A stretch of 64,000 bases of DNA from Streptomyces chryseus. GTDB taxonomy: Bacteria; Actinomycetota; Actinomycetes; Streptomycetales; Streptomycetaceae. The translations under genes and the position numbers were made by a program. Each line of letters begins with the position of its first letter. Within the stretch, counting starts at the first letter, position 1. Below the pieces are notes generated by a model. The model was not told the DNA's origin. It made no database searches and saw only the letters and a program-made list of their open reading frames with translations. The DNA lies in the NCBI RefSeq assembly GCF_014650755.1, contig NZ_BMVO01000010.1, positions 62,001 through 126,000 of the forward strand. The letters run 5' to 3'. Shown here piece by piece: positions 18,648 through 27,534 of the stretch.

Positions 18648-21600
18648 GTGCACAGGAAACGGCTCAGAGCCGGATCGGCCCGAAAAACCCTCGCACTCCT
18701 CACCGGCGGCCTCCTCGCCGCCACGTCGCTCGCCCTGACCCCCACCGTGTCCACCGCCGCCGAGCACCCCGAACCGATCGGCGGCGCGGGTTCGGCGCCC
18801 GCCGCCGAACCCGCCGCCGAGGACTTCCAGCAGGTCACCCTCGCCAAGGGCGAGCCCGAGACGGGCGAGCCCATGTCGCTCGCCGTGCTTCCCGACCGCA
18901 GCGTCCTGCACACCTCGCGCGACGGCGAGCTCCGCATGACCGACGCGGCCGGCAACACGCGTGTCGTCGGCACCATCCCGGTCTACTCGCACGACGAAGA
19001 GGGCCTCCAGGGCATCGGCATCGACCCGGAGTTCAGCGAGAACCGGCGCATCTACCTCTATTACGCGCCCCCGATGGACACGCCGGCGGGCGACGCCCCC
19101 AACGAGGGCACGGCCGCCGACTTCGCCAAGTTCGACGGCGTCAACCGGCTCTCGCGCTTCGAACTCAAGGCCGACGGCACGCTCGACAACGCCAGCGAGA
19201 AGAAGATCCTCGACGTACCCGCGACCCGCGGCATCTGCTGCCATGTCGGCGGCGACATCGACTTCGACGCGCAGGGCAACCTCTACCTCTCGACCGGCGA
19301 CGACTCCAACCCCTTCGCCTCCGACGGCTTCACCCCCATCGACGAACGCCCGGACCGCAACCCGGCGTACGACGCCCGTCGCACCTCCGGCAACACCAAC
19401 GACCTGCGCGGCAAGATCCTGCGCATCAAGGTGAACGACGACGGCTCGTACGCGGTTCCCGAGGGCAACCTGTTCGCGCCCGGCACCGACAAGACGCGCC
19501 CCGAAATCTACGCCATGGGCTTCCGCAACCCCTTCCGCTTCAGCGTCGACAAGCCCACCGGCGTCCTGTACGTCGGCGACTACGGGCCCGACGCCGGCGC
19601 CGCCGACCCGAAACGCGGCCCGGCCGGACAGGTCGAGTTCGCCCGCGTCACCGAGCCCGGCAACTTCGGCTGGCCCTTCTGCACCGGCAAGAACGACGCG
19701 TACGTCGACTACGACTTCGCGACGAAGGAGTCCGGCGCGAAGTTCGACTGCGCCGCGCCGAAGAACACCTCGCCGCACAACACCGGCCTGACCGACCTGC
19801 CCCCCGCCCAGGAGGCGTGGATCCCGTACGACGGCGGCTCGGTCCCCGAGTTCGGCACCGGCTCGGAGTCCCCGATGGGCGGACCCGTCTACCGGTACGA
19901 CAAGGACCTCGACTCCCCGGTGAAGTTCCCCGAGGCCTACGACGGCGACTTCTTCGCGGGCGAGTTCGGCCGGCGCTGGATCAAGCGCGTGGAGCAGGAC
20001 GCGAACGGCGCCGTGCAGTCCATCAACCCCGTCCCGTGGACCGGCACCCAGGTCATGGACTCCGCCTTCGGCCCCGACGGCGCGCTGTACGTCCTCGACT
20101 ACGGCACCGCCTGGTTCGGCGGCAACGAGAACTCCGGCCTCTACCGCATCGAGAACGCCACCAGCGGCCACTCGCCCGTCGCGGAGGCCGCGGCCGACAA
20201 GACCTCGGGCCAGGCCCCGCTGCGCGTGAGGTTCTCCTCCGCGGGGACGACGGACTCCGACGGCGACGCCCTGAAGTACTCCTGGACCTTCGGCGACGGT
20301 GGCACGTCGACGGCGGCCAACCCCACGTACACGTACCGCAGGAACGGCACCTACACCGCCACCGTCACCGCCAAGGACAGCACCGGGCGCACCGGCTCGG
20401 CGAGCGTGCGGATCGTCGTCGGCAACACCGCGCCCAAGGTGACGCTCGAACTGCCCGGCGACGGCCAGCTCTTCACCTTCGGCGACGACGTGCCCTTCAA
20501 GGTGAAGGTCACCGACCCCGAGGACGGCACGGTCGACTGCGCCAAGGTCAAGGTGACGTACGTCCTCGGCCACGACAGCCACGGCCACCCGATCACCTCG
20601 GCCAACGGCTGCACCGGCACCATCAAGACCCCGGCCGACAGCAGCCACGACCCCAACGCCAACATCTTCGCGGTGTTCGACGCCGAGTACACGGACGGCG
20701 GAGGCGGCGGCCAGGAGCCGCTGACGACCCACGACCAGAAGGTGCTCCAGCCCAAGCAGCGCCAGGCCGAGCACTACGCAAGCCAGAGCGGCGTCGCACC
20801 GCAGAGCAAGCCGGCCGCGCACGGCGGCAAGACCGTCGGCGACATCGACGACGGGGACTGGATCGCCTTCAAGCCCTACCGGGTCGGAGACGCCACCTCC
20901 CTCACCGCACGCGTCTCCTCCGGGGGAGCGGGCGGCACCCTCGAAGTCCGTACCGGAGCGCCCGACGGCAGGCTCATCGGCTCCACCGTCGTCCCCGTCA
21001 CGGGCGGCTGGGACGTCTTCCAGGACGTCACCACCACCATCAAGCGGCCCCCGGCCGGCACCACCACGCTCTACCTGGTCTTCAAGGGCGGCGCGGGAGC
21101 GCTCTACGACCTCGACGACTTCACCTTCTCGACGGCGAGGGGCGACGCCACCCCCAAGAAGCGGGTCCTGGTCTTCTCCAAGACCGCCGGATTCCGCCAC
21201 GACTCCATCGCGACGGGCATCACCGCGCTCAAGGAACTCGGCGCGCAGCGCGGCCTCGCCGTCGACGCGACCGAGGAGGCCAGGCAGTTCACCCCGCAGA
21301 ACCTCGCCCGCTACGACGCGGTCGCGTTCCTCTCCACGACCGGCGACGTGCTGAACGCCCACCAGCAGACGGTCTTCGAGCAGTACGTCGCCGACGGCGG
21401 CGGCTACCTCGGCATCCACGCGGCCGCCGACACCGAGTACGACTGGAAGTTCTACGGCGGACTCGTCGGCGCGCACTTCGACTCGCACCCGCAGATCCAG
21501 TCGGCGACCGTACGCGTCGAGGACCACGACCACCCCGCCACCGCGCACCTGGACAGCACCTGGCAGCGCACCGACGAGTGGTACAACTACCGCACCAACC

Positions 21601-22394
21601 CCCGCGACCAGGCCCGCGTCCTGGCCACCCTCGACGAGACGAGCTACACCGGCGGGAACATGAAGGGCGACCACCCGATCGCCTGGTGCCAGCCGTACGA
21701 GGGCGGGCGCTCCTTCTACACGGGCGGCGGTCACACGAAGGAGTCGTACGCCGAACCGGCCTTCCGCAAGCACCTGCTCGGCGGGCTGCTCTACGCGACC
21801 GGCATCGCCAAGGCCGACTGCAAGCCCTCCAAGGGCTACCGGCCGATCTTCAACGGCGAGACCCACGAAGGCTGGAAGCAGGCCGGCCCCGGCTCCTTCG
21901 AGATCAAGGACGACCGCACGCTGAACTCCGTCGGCGGCATGGGCATGCTCTGGTACCAGGCCAAGGAGCTGAAGTCGTACTCGCTCAAGCTCGACTGGAA
22001 GATGGCCGGTGACGACAACTCCGGGATCTTCGTGGGCTTCCCGGCCTCCGACGACCCGTGGTCGGCCGTCGACAAGGGGTACGAGATCCAGATCGACGCG
22101 ACCGACGCCCCCGACCGCACCACCGGGTCCGTGTACGGCTTCAAGGCGGCGAACATCGCCGCCCGGGACGCCGCGCTCAACCCGCCGGGGGAGTGGAACA
22201 CGTACGAGATCAGGGTCGGGGGAGAACGGCTGCGGCTCTTCCTCAACGGCGTGAAGATCAACGACTTCACGAACACCGATCCCGCGCGCAGCCTGGCCGA
22301 GGGGCACATCGGCATCCAGAACCACGGCGCCGGCGACCAGGTCTCCTTCCGCAACATCAAGCTCAAGGAGACGGCGGTGAGCAACGGCTCCTGA
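18648..22394 (+). CDS. Secreted multidomain protein: PQQ sugar dehydrogenase-like, PKD, carbohydrate-binding, ThuA and DUF1080 domains
   Basis: A 1248-aa exported enzyme assembly. After a signal peptide (basic start, then LALLTGGLLAATSLALTP, cut near AAEHPE) come: a glucose/sorbosone dehydrogenase-like beta-propeller (about 60-500, with GICCHVGGDIDFD and FGPDGALYVLDYG), a PKD domain (507-591, YSWTFGDGG), a carbohydrate-binding-like module (700-827), a ThuA glutamine-amidotransferase-like domain (834-1054) and a DUF1080/3-keto-disaccharide hydrolase domain (1061-1245). GTG 18648 has GGAGG 6 nt upstream. This architecture suggests extracellular oxidation and cleavage of a glycoside, feeding the importer. 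It is monocistronic or loosely linked to the next operon across a strong hairpin. Confidence 0.9.
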   Translation: MHRKRLRAGSARKTLALLTGGLLAATSLALTPTVSTAAEHPEPIGGAGSAPAAEPAAEDFQQVTLAKGEPETGEPMSLAVLPDRSVLHTSRDGELRMTDAAGNTRVVGTIPVYSHDEEGLQGIGIDPEFSENRRIYLYYAPPMDTPAGDAPNEGTAADFAKFDGVNRLSRFELKADGTLDNASEKKILDVPATRGICCHVGGDIDFDAQGNLYLSTGDDSNPFASDGFTPIDERPDRNPAYDARRTSGNTNDLRGKILRIKVNDDGSYAVPEGNLFAPGTDKTRPEIYAMGFRNPFRFSVDKPTGVLYVGDYGPDAGAADPKRGPAGQVEFARVTEPGNFGWPFCTGKNDAYVDYDFATKESGAKFDCAAPKNTSPHNTGLTDLPPAQEAWIPYDGGSVPEFGTGSESPMGGPVYRYDKDLDSPVKFPEAYDGDFFAGEFGRRWIKRVEQDANGAVQSINPVPWTGTQVMDSAFGPDGALYVLDYGTAWFGGNENSGLYRIENATSGHSPVAEAAADKTSGQAPLRVRFSSAGTTDSDGDALKYSWTFGDGGTSTAANPTYTYRRNGTYTATVTAKDSTGRTGSASVRIVVGNTAPKVTLELPGDGQLFTFGDDVPFKVKVTDPEDGTVDCAKVKVTYVLGHDSHGHPITSANGCTGTIKTPADSSHDPNANIFAVFDAEYTDGGGGGQEPLTTHDQKVLQPKQRQAEHYASQSGVAPQSKPAAHGGKTVGDIDDGDWIAFKPYRVGDATSLTARVSSGGAGGTLEVRTGAPDGRLIGSTVVPVTGGWDVFQDVTTTIKRPPAGTTTLYLVFKGGAGALYDLDDFTFSTARGDATPKKRVLVFSKTAGFRHDSIATGITALKELGAQRGLAVDATEEARQFTPQNLARYDAVAFLSTTGDVLNAHQQTVFEQYVADGGGYLGIHAAADTEYDWKFYGGLVGAHFDSHPQIQSATVRVEDHDHPATAHLDSTWQRTDEWYNYRTNPRDQARVLATLDETSYTGGNMKGDHPIAWCQPYEGGRSFYTGGGHTKESYAEPAFRKHLLGGLLYATGIAKADCKPSKGYRPIFNGETHEGWKQAGPGSFEIKDDRTLNSVGGMGMLWYQAKELKSYSLKLDWKMAGDDNSGIFVGFPASDDPWSAVDKGYEIQIDATDAPDRTTGSVYGFKAANIAARDAALNPPGEWNTYEIRVGGERLRLFLNGVKINDFTNTDPARSLAEGHIGIQNHGAGDQVSFRNIKLKETAVSNGS

Positions 22395-22411
22395 CGGCCG
22401 CCCCCAGGACC

Positions 22412-22450
22412 GGCGGCGGGCGGGAGCACGCCGAGCCCCCGCCCGCCGCC
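22412..22450 (+). terminator. Strong hairpin between the ThuA-domain gene and the ebo operon
   Basis: GGCGGCGGGCGGG at 22412-22424 and CCCGCCCGCCGCC at 22438-22450 form a perfect 13-bp GC stem with a 13-nt loop, 18 nt after the stop. It could terminate the upstream transcript or act as a partial attenuator if the genes are co-transcribed. Confidence 0.7.
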
Positions 22451-22550
22451 CCCACCTCGTCCACGCGTTTCCCGCCTCACCGCACCTCCGCACGCCCGCT
22501 CCACTTCCCCACCTCTCCATCTCTCCATCGCTCTGGCAGGGAGGCAGCCC

Positions 22551-23696
22551 GTGACCACCCCATCCGAAGGCACGACGGCGCACACGGCAACGGCACGGAC
22601 CGGCGTGTGGTTCGTCGGAGCGCGTGGTTCCGTCGCCACCACCGCCGTCGCGGGCTGCGCGGCGCTCACGGCGGGGCTGCACGCCCCGGACGGCCTCGTC
22701 ACCGAGACCCCGCCGTTCGCCGGGAGCGGGCTGGCCCCGCTCGCCTCGCTCGTCTTCGGCGGACACGACACGGTGAGCTGCCCCCTGCCCAAACGGGCCG
22801 AGGAACTGGAGGCCGGCGGTGTCCTGCCGTACGGTCTGGCCTCCGCCGTACGCAGCGAACTGGCCGCCGCCGACCGGGAGATCCGCACCGGCGGCCCCCT
22901 GCCCGGGGACACGCGCGGCGACGAGGAACTCATCGGCACGTTCGCGGCGGACCTGCGCGACTTCGCCCGGCGCCAGTGCCTGGACCGGGTCGTGGTCGTC
23001 AACGTGGCCTCGACCGAACCCGCGCCCGCGGACCCCGACACCCTGCCGCCCAGCTCCCTCTACGCGGCCGCGGCGCTGCGGGCAGGCTGCCCGTACGTCA
23101 ACTTCACCCCCTCCACCGGGCTGCGCGCACCGGCCCTCCAGGACGCCGTCACGGCCAGTGGCCTTCCCCACGCGGGACGCGACGGCAAGACGGGCCAGAC
23201 GCTGCTCCGTTCCGTACTCGCCCCGATGTTCGTCCAGCGCGCCCTGTCCGTACGGGCGTGGTCCGGCACGAACCTGCTCGGCGGCGGGGACGGGGCGGCG
23301 CTGGCCGACCCGGCCGCGGCTGCGGCCAAGAACGCGGGCAAGAACCGGGTACTGGCCGACACGCTCGGCGTGCTGCCCGAGGGCGACGTCCACATCGACG
23401 ACGTACCGGCGCTCGGCGAGTGGAAGACGGCGTGGGACCACATCGCCTTCGACGGCTTCCTCGGCTCGCGGATGACGCTCCAGACGACGTGGCAGGGCTG
23501 CGACTCGGCGCTCGCGGCGCCGCTGGTGCTGGACCTCGCCCGGCTGGTGGCCCGCGCCCACGAGGTGGGCGTGTCCGGCCCGCTGCCGGAGCTGGGCTTC
23601 TACTTCAAGGACCCGGACGACGGCGGCCCGGCGGCGCTCGCGGCGCAGTACGAGGCGCTGCTCGGCTTCGGGGCGCGGCTGCGGGCGGCCCGATGA
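22551..23696 (+). CDS. Inositol-3-phosphate synthase family protein heading the ebo operon
   Basis: Predicted NAD-dependent cyclase converting glucose 6-phosphate to 1D-myo-inositol 3-phosphate, 381 aa. The NAD motif GVWFVGARGSVATT is at residues 17-30. VVVNVAST, the phosphate-loop GRDGKTGQTLLRSVLAP and NLLGGGDGAAL match conserved blocks of the family. GTG 22551 follows GGGAGGCAGCCC. Its stop overlaps the prenyltransferase start (ATGA). It occupies the role of EboD, the sugar-phosphate cyclase of cyanobacterial ebo clusters, so I infer it makes the cyclitol that is then prenylated. It differs from the housekeeping Ino1 of actinobacteria, and the exact cyclitol is unproven. Confidence 0.88.
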   Translation: MTTPSEGTTAHTATARTGVWFVGARGSVATTAVAGCAALTAGLHAPDGLVTETPPFAGSGLAPLASLVFGGHDTVSCPLPKRAEELEAGGVLPYGLASAVRSELAAADREIRTGGPLPGDTRGDEELIGTFAADLRDFARRQCLDRVVVVNVASTEPAPADPDTLPPSSLYAAAALRAGCPYVNFTPSTGLRAPALQDAVTASGLPHAGRDGKTGQTLLRSVLAPMFVQRALSVRAWSGTNLLGGGDGAALADPAAAAAKNAGKNRVLADTLGVLPEGDVHIDDVPALGEWKTAWDHIAFDGFLGSRMTLQTTWQGCDSALAAPLVLDLARLVARAHEVGVSGPLPELGFYFKDPDDGGPAALAAQYEALLGFGARLRAAR

Positions 23697-24880
23697 GGCC
23701 GGCCGCGCGCGCGGCCGCGTGGGCGCAACTCCTGCGCGTGTCCGCCCTGTTCACCGTCCCGGGCGACGCGGTGGCGGGCGCGGCGTCCGTCGGCGTACGG
23801 CCGAACCGCGGAACGGCGCTGGCCGTGGGAGCCTCGCTGTGCCTGTACGAGGCGGGCATGGCGCTCAACGACTGGGCGGATCGCGCCGAGGACGCGGTGG
23901 ACCGTCCGCACCGCCCCATCCCTTCGGGCCGCGTCACACCTCGGGCCGCCCTGGCGGCGTCGGGCGCGCTGACGGCCGCGGGCCTCGCGCTGGCCGCCGG
24001 GGCGGGCCGGCCGGCGCTGGCGGTGGCCTCGGGGCTGGCCGCCACGATCTGGGCGTACGACCTGCGCCTGAAGCACACCCCGGCGGCCCCCGCGGCGATG
24101 GCCGCGGCCCGGGCCCTGGACCTGCTCCTGGGCGCGACGGCGACGGCGACACGGGCCCGGTCGGACACTCTCCCCGCGCGTCTCGCTGCTTCCCGAGGCT
24201 TTCGGCCGCCGGGCGGGCCCGCTGCGGCCGGGGCAGGCGCTCACGACGCGGCCGGCCATGCGCGGCGCCGGGACCCGGCCCGTCCGGCGTCCGTCGAGCG
24301 GGGTCCGGAGGGAATCCTCGGTGCGCCCGGCGGCGGGGCGAGGAACGAGGGCCGCAGGACACGGCCCACCCCAGGACGCGACGCACTGACCGCCGCGACC
24401 GTGCTCGGCGCGCACACCTACGCCGTCACGGCGGTCTCGCGCCGGGAAACGCAGGGCGGCTCCACCACAGCGCCTCTCGCCGCCCTCGCGGCAACCGCCG
24501 TACTGGCCACCCTGACCGCCCGCACCCGCCCCGGTGACGCGGGCGCCGTGGCGCCGCCCCGGGGAGCCGGTGGCGCACCCGCGCCGGCCACCCGGCAACC
24601 ACGCGCCCGCCACCGAGGCCACAGAGTCGCCACCCACTTGGCGACCCCCGCCGGCCTCGCGGCCGCCGCCTACTTCCGCACCGCCGCCAAGCCGTTCCTG
24701 CACGCCGTGCTCAACCCCTCGCCGGCCCTCACCCAGCGGGCCGTCGGCGGCGGGATCCGGGCCATGATCCCGCTGCAGGCCGCGCTCGCCGCCCGTAGCG
24801 GTGCGGCCGGGACCGGGGCGGCGCTCCTCGGGCTCGTGCCCGTCGCCCGCAAACTGTCGCGAAAGGTGAGTCCCACATGA
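23693..24880 (+). CDS. eboC: UbiA-type prenyltransferase EboC, SCO3242 family, with an unusual internal insertion
   Basis: Membrane prenyltransferase, 395 aa, expected to attach an isoprenoid to the cyclitol. The first Asp-rich motif NDWADRAEDAVD (N-D-x2-D-x3-D) is at about residue 60 and the second, YDLRLKH, at about 122; hydrophobic helices lie between. Residues about 155-230 (bases 24150-24390) are Arg/Pro/Gly-rich, lack helices and use codons ending in A or T (GCT, TTT, CGA, ACA) far more than their surroundings, unlike the family, which continues directly into the GAHTYAVTAVSRRETQGGS helix. Either an in-frame insertion or local sequence error; activity is uncertain. Start and stop overlap both neighbours as ATGA. 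Confidence 0.8.
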   Translation: MRPAARAAAWAQLLRVSALFTVPGDAVAGAASVGVRPNRGTALAVGASLCLYEAGMALNDWADRAEDAVDRPHRPIPSGRVTPRAALAASGALTAAGLALAAGAGRPALAVASGLAATIWAYDLRLKHTPAAPAAMAAARALDLLLGATATATRARSDTLPARLAASRGFRPPGGPAAAGAGAHDAAGHARRRDPARPASVERGPEGILGAPGGGARNEGRRTRPTPGRDALTAATVLGAHTYAVTAVSRRETQGGSTTAPLAALAATAVLATLTARTRPGDAGAVAPPRGAGGAPAPATRQPRARHRGHRVATHLATPAGLAAAAYFRTAAKPFLHAVLNPSPALTQRAVGGGIRAMIPLQAALAARSGAAGTGAALLGLVPVARKLSRKVSPT

Positions 24881-25815
24881 CCGGCGACCCCGTACGTCAC
24901 TCCGGCCCCGGCCCCCGCTCCGCACCCGGGCCCGTCCGGTTCGGCTACGGGACCAACGGGCTCACCGACCTGCGGCTGGACGACGCCCTCGCCCTCCTCG
25001 CCGACCTCGGGTACGACGGCGTCGGGCTGACGCTCGACCACATGCACCTGGACCCCCTCGCCCCCGGACTCGCCGCCGAAACGGCCCGCGTGGCCCGCAG
25101 GCTGTCGCAGCTCGGCCTGGGCGTGACCGTCGAGACCGGCGCGCGGTACGTGCTCGACCCGCGCCGCAAGCACGGTCCGTCCCTGCTCGACCCGGACCCG
25201 GCCGGCCGCGCCGCCCGCGTCGGCCTGCTCGTCACGGCGGTAGGCGTGGCGGCGGACCTGGGCGCCCACGCCGTCCACTGCTTCAGCGGCGTCACCCCGG
25301 CCGGCACCCCGCCCGACACCGCCTGGCAGCGGCTGACGGCATCGCTCGCCCCCGTGGCCGACGCGGCCGCCACCGCCGGCGTACCGCTCGCCGTCGAGCC
25401 GGAACCCGGTCACCTCCTCGCCACTCTCGCCGACTTCCACCACCTGCGCGGTGCCCTCGGCGACCCTTCCTCCCTCGGCCTGACCCTGGACATCGGCCAC
25501 TGCCAGTGCCTGGAACCGTCCTCGCCCGCCGACTGCGTGCGCGAGGCCGCTCCGTGGCTGCGGCACGTGCAGATCGAGGACATGCGCCGGGGTGTGCACG
25601 AGCATCTGCCGTTCGGGGACGGCGAGATCGACTTCCCGCCGGTACTGGAGGCACTCGCCACCAGCGGCTACCAGGGCCTGACGGTCGTCGAACTGCCCCG
25701 CCACTCGCACGCCGGGCCCGCCCTGGCCGCACAGTCCCTCGACTTCCTGCGTGGGGCGCTGCCCGCCGGACCGCTCGTTCCGGCGGGGGGTGACGCGCGA
25801 TGCCGACGGCACTGA
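24877..25815 (+). CDS. Sugar phosphate isomerase/epimerase (TIM barrel) of the ebo operon
   Basis: 312-aa xylose-isomerase-like enzyme. The barrel starts with FGYGTNGLTDLRLDDALALL; metal-site candidates are E in LAVEPEPGH, D and H in LTLDIGHCQC, H in LRHVQIEDM and the late E in LTVVELPRH. It starts within the prenyltransferase stop (ATGA) and its end overlaps EboA by 16 bp, so it is translated as part of the operon. In the ebo set it is a plausible modifier of the cyclitol or sugar part. It is distinct in sequence from the three other TIM-barrel enzymes of this locus. Confidence 0.9.
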   Translation: MTGDPVRHSGPGPRSAPGPVRFGYGTNGLTDLRLDDALALLADLGYDGVGLTLDHMHLDPLAPGLAAETARVARRLSQLGLGVTVETGARYVLDPRRKHGPSLLDPDPAGRAARVGLLVTAVGVAADLGAHAVHCFSGVTPAGTPPDTAWQRLTASLAPVADAAATAGVPLAVEPEPGHLLATLADFHHLRGALGDPSSLGLTLDIGHCQCLEPSSPADCVREAAPWLRHVQIEDMRRGVHEHLPFGDGEIDFPPVLEALATSGYQGLTVVELPRHSHAGPALAAQSLDFLRGALPAGPLVPAGGDARCRRH

Positions 25816-26666
25816 CCGAACTGACCAACGGCGCACCGGCCCCCGCCCTGCAAGCCGCACTCGAAGGACATCTGGCGGGTGCGGACCGCGTCTGGCTCCA
25901 CGAGGCGCTGGCGGAGGCGGAGGCCGCAGCGGGGGACGAAGCCGAGGCGGGGGCCGGGGCTGCGGGCCGGTCCGCGTGGGCCCTCCCCACCTGGGAGATC
26001 CGGTTCGCCGAAGCCGGGCGTCACTGCCGCCCCGCCCAGGGCGGCCCGTCCGGCCCGAGCGCCCAGGACCTCGCCGACGCCGCCCGCGTCCTGATCCTGC
26101 ACACCGTACGAGCCGACCACGACACCACCACCCGCCTCTACACGCACGGCACCGCCGCCGAACGCCGCGCCGTTCTGCTCGCCCTGCCGCACCTGAGCGC
26201 GCACATCCCCCCGGCTTCCGCCCTTCCGCTCGTCGAAGACGCCCTGCGCACCAACGACACCCGCCTCGTGGCCGCGGCCGTCGGCCCGTACGCCGCCGAG
26301 CACCTCGATCAGCACGCCTGGCGGCACGCCGTTCTCAAGTGCCTGTTCACCGGAGTGCCGGTGGACGCCGTCGACGGCCTGGCCCCGCGCGCCCGGGCCG
26401 ACGCCGAACTGGCCCGGATGCTCCGCGACTACGCCGCCGAACGCACCGCCGCGAGCCGCCCCGTACCGGACGATCTCCACCGCGTCCTCGCCCTCACGGC
26501 CGACCGCGACACGGCAACCGGCCCGGACACGGCAACCGGCCCGGACACGGCAACCGGCCCGGACACGGCAACCGCCCCGGACGCGCCCGGCGACCGGGAC
26601 ACCACCGCCCGCCCGGACACGGCGGACCGCCCCCACGTCACGGCCGCCCCCACCGAGGAGTCCTGA
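25800..26666 (+). CDS. eboA: EboA domain-containing protein
   Basis: 288-aa protein matching EboA, a conserved protein of unknown biochemical role found only in ebo/EDB clusters. Recognisable segments are ALAEAEAAAGDEAEA, the RRAVLLALPHL helix and HAWRHAVLKCLFTGVPVDAVDGL, followed by DAELARMLRDYAAERTAA. No signal peptide or membrane span is seen. The C-terminal 60 residues are low-complexity and contain four 6-residue units (DTATGP) encoded by an 18-bp tandem repeat. Its stop overlaps the TatD start (TGATG). Cyanobacterial genetics ties ebo genes to export of a metabolite to the periplasm; the function here is inferred from that. Confidence 0.85.
   Translation: MPTALTELTNGAPAPALQAALEGHLAGADRVWLHEALAEAEAAAGDEAEAGAGAAGRSAWALPTWEIRFAEAGRHCRPAQGGPSGPSAQDLADAARVLILHTVRADHDTTTRLYTHGTAAERRAVLLALPHLSAHIPPASALPLVEDALRTNDTRLVAAAVGPYAAEHLDQHAWRHAVLKCLFTGVPVDAVDGLAPRARADAELARMLRDYAAERTAASRPVPDDLHRVLALTADRDTATGPDTATGPDTATGPDTATAPDAPGDRDTTARPDTADRPHVTAAPTEES
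26508..26579 (+). repeat. 18-bp tandem repeat, 4 units, within eboA
   Basis: The unit GACACGGCAACCGGCCCG occurs at 26508, 26526, 26544 and, with one change, 26562. Being a multiple of three, it lengthens or shortens the protein tail without changing frame. Related but degenerate units continue to about 26635. Confidence 0.95.
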
Positions 26667-27517
26667 TGCGCATCTTCGACCCCCACATCCACATGACCTC
26701 CCGCACCACGGACGACTACGAGGCGATGTACGCCGCCGGAGTGCGCGCCGTCGTCGAGCCGTCCTTCTGGCTGGGCCAGCCCCGTACCTCGCCCGCCAGC
26801 TTCTTCGACTACTTCGACACGCTCCTCGGCTGGGAGCCCTTCCGCGCCTCCCAGTACGGCATCGCCCACCACTGCACGCTCGCCCTCAACCCCAAAGAGG
26901 CGAACGACCCCCGCTGCACCCCCGTTCTCGACGCGCTTCCCCGCTACCTCGTCAAGGACTCCGTCGTCGCCGTCGGCGAGATCGGCTACGACTCCATGAC
27001 GCCCGCCGAGGACACCGCCCTCGCCGCCCAGCTCCAGCTCGCCGCCGACCACGGGCTGCCCGCCCTCGTGCACACCCCGCACCGCGACAAGCTCGCCGGT
27101 CTCCACCGCACCGTCGCCGTCATCCGTGAATCGGACCTCCCCCCGGAGCGCGTCCTGCTCGATCACCTCAACGAGACAACCGTAAAGGCCGCCACTGACA
27201 GCGGCTGCTGGCTCGGCTTCTCCGTCTACCCCGACACCAAGATGGACGAGGACCGTATGGTCGCCGTCATCAAGGACCACGGCACGGAGAAGGTACTGGT
27301 CAACTCCGCCGCCGACTGGGGGAAGAGCGACCCGCTCAAGACCCGCAAGGTCGGCGACGCCCTGCTCGCCGCCGGCTTCACCGAGGACGACGTCGACCAG
27401 GTCCTGTGGCGCAACCCCGTCGCCTTCTACGGCCTCAGCGGCCGCCTGCGGCTCGACGTGACCGACGCCCCCGAGCCGCTCCACGAGGGCAACTCCATCC
27501 TCCGCGGCGGGGAATGA
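26666..27517 (+). CDS. eboB: TatD-family metal-dependent hydrolase EboB
   Basis: 283-aa amidohydrolase-superfamily protein. The N-terminal metal motif FDPHIHM (HxH) is followed by EIGYDSMTP (Glu ligand), PALVHTPHRDK and LLDHLNETT (His ligands) and the late Asp of VNSAADWGKSD. It therefore keeps a full dinuclear metal centre. TatD proteins are usually nucleases or phosphoesterases; in ebo clusters the substrate is unknown. The start overlaps the EboA stop as TGATG. EboE begins 17 bp after the stop behind a strong ribosome site. Confidence 0.92.
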   Translation: MRIFDPHIHMTSRTTDDYEAMYAAGVRAVVEPSFWLGQPRTSPASFFDYFDTLLGWEPFRASQYGIAHHCTLALNPKEANDPRCTPVLDALPRYLVKDSVVAVGEIGYDSMTPAEDTALAAQLQLAADHGLPALVHTPHRDKLAGLHRTVAVIRESDLPPERVLLDHLNETTVKAATDSGCWLGFSVYPDTKMDEDRMVAVIKDHGTEKVLVNSAADWGKSDPLKTRKVGDALLAAGFTEDDVDQVLWRNPVAFYGLSGRLRLDVTDAPEPLHEGNSILRGGE

Positions 27518-27534
27518 GAAGGAGGACAGCCACC

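Noticed and set aside
18462..23561. A 1699-codon open frame antisense to the ThuA-domain and inositol-phosphate synthase genes
   Set aside because: Val/Gly/Arg-rich composition with no domains; a by-product of the near-absence of A/T in third positions of the genuine genes on the other strand.
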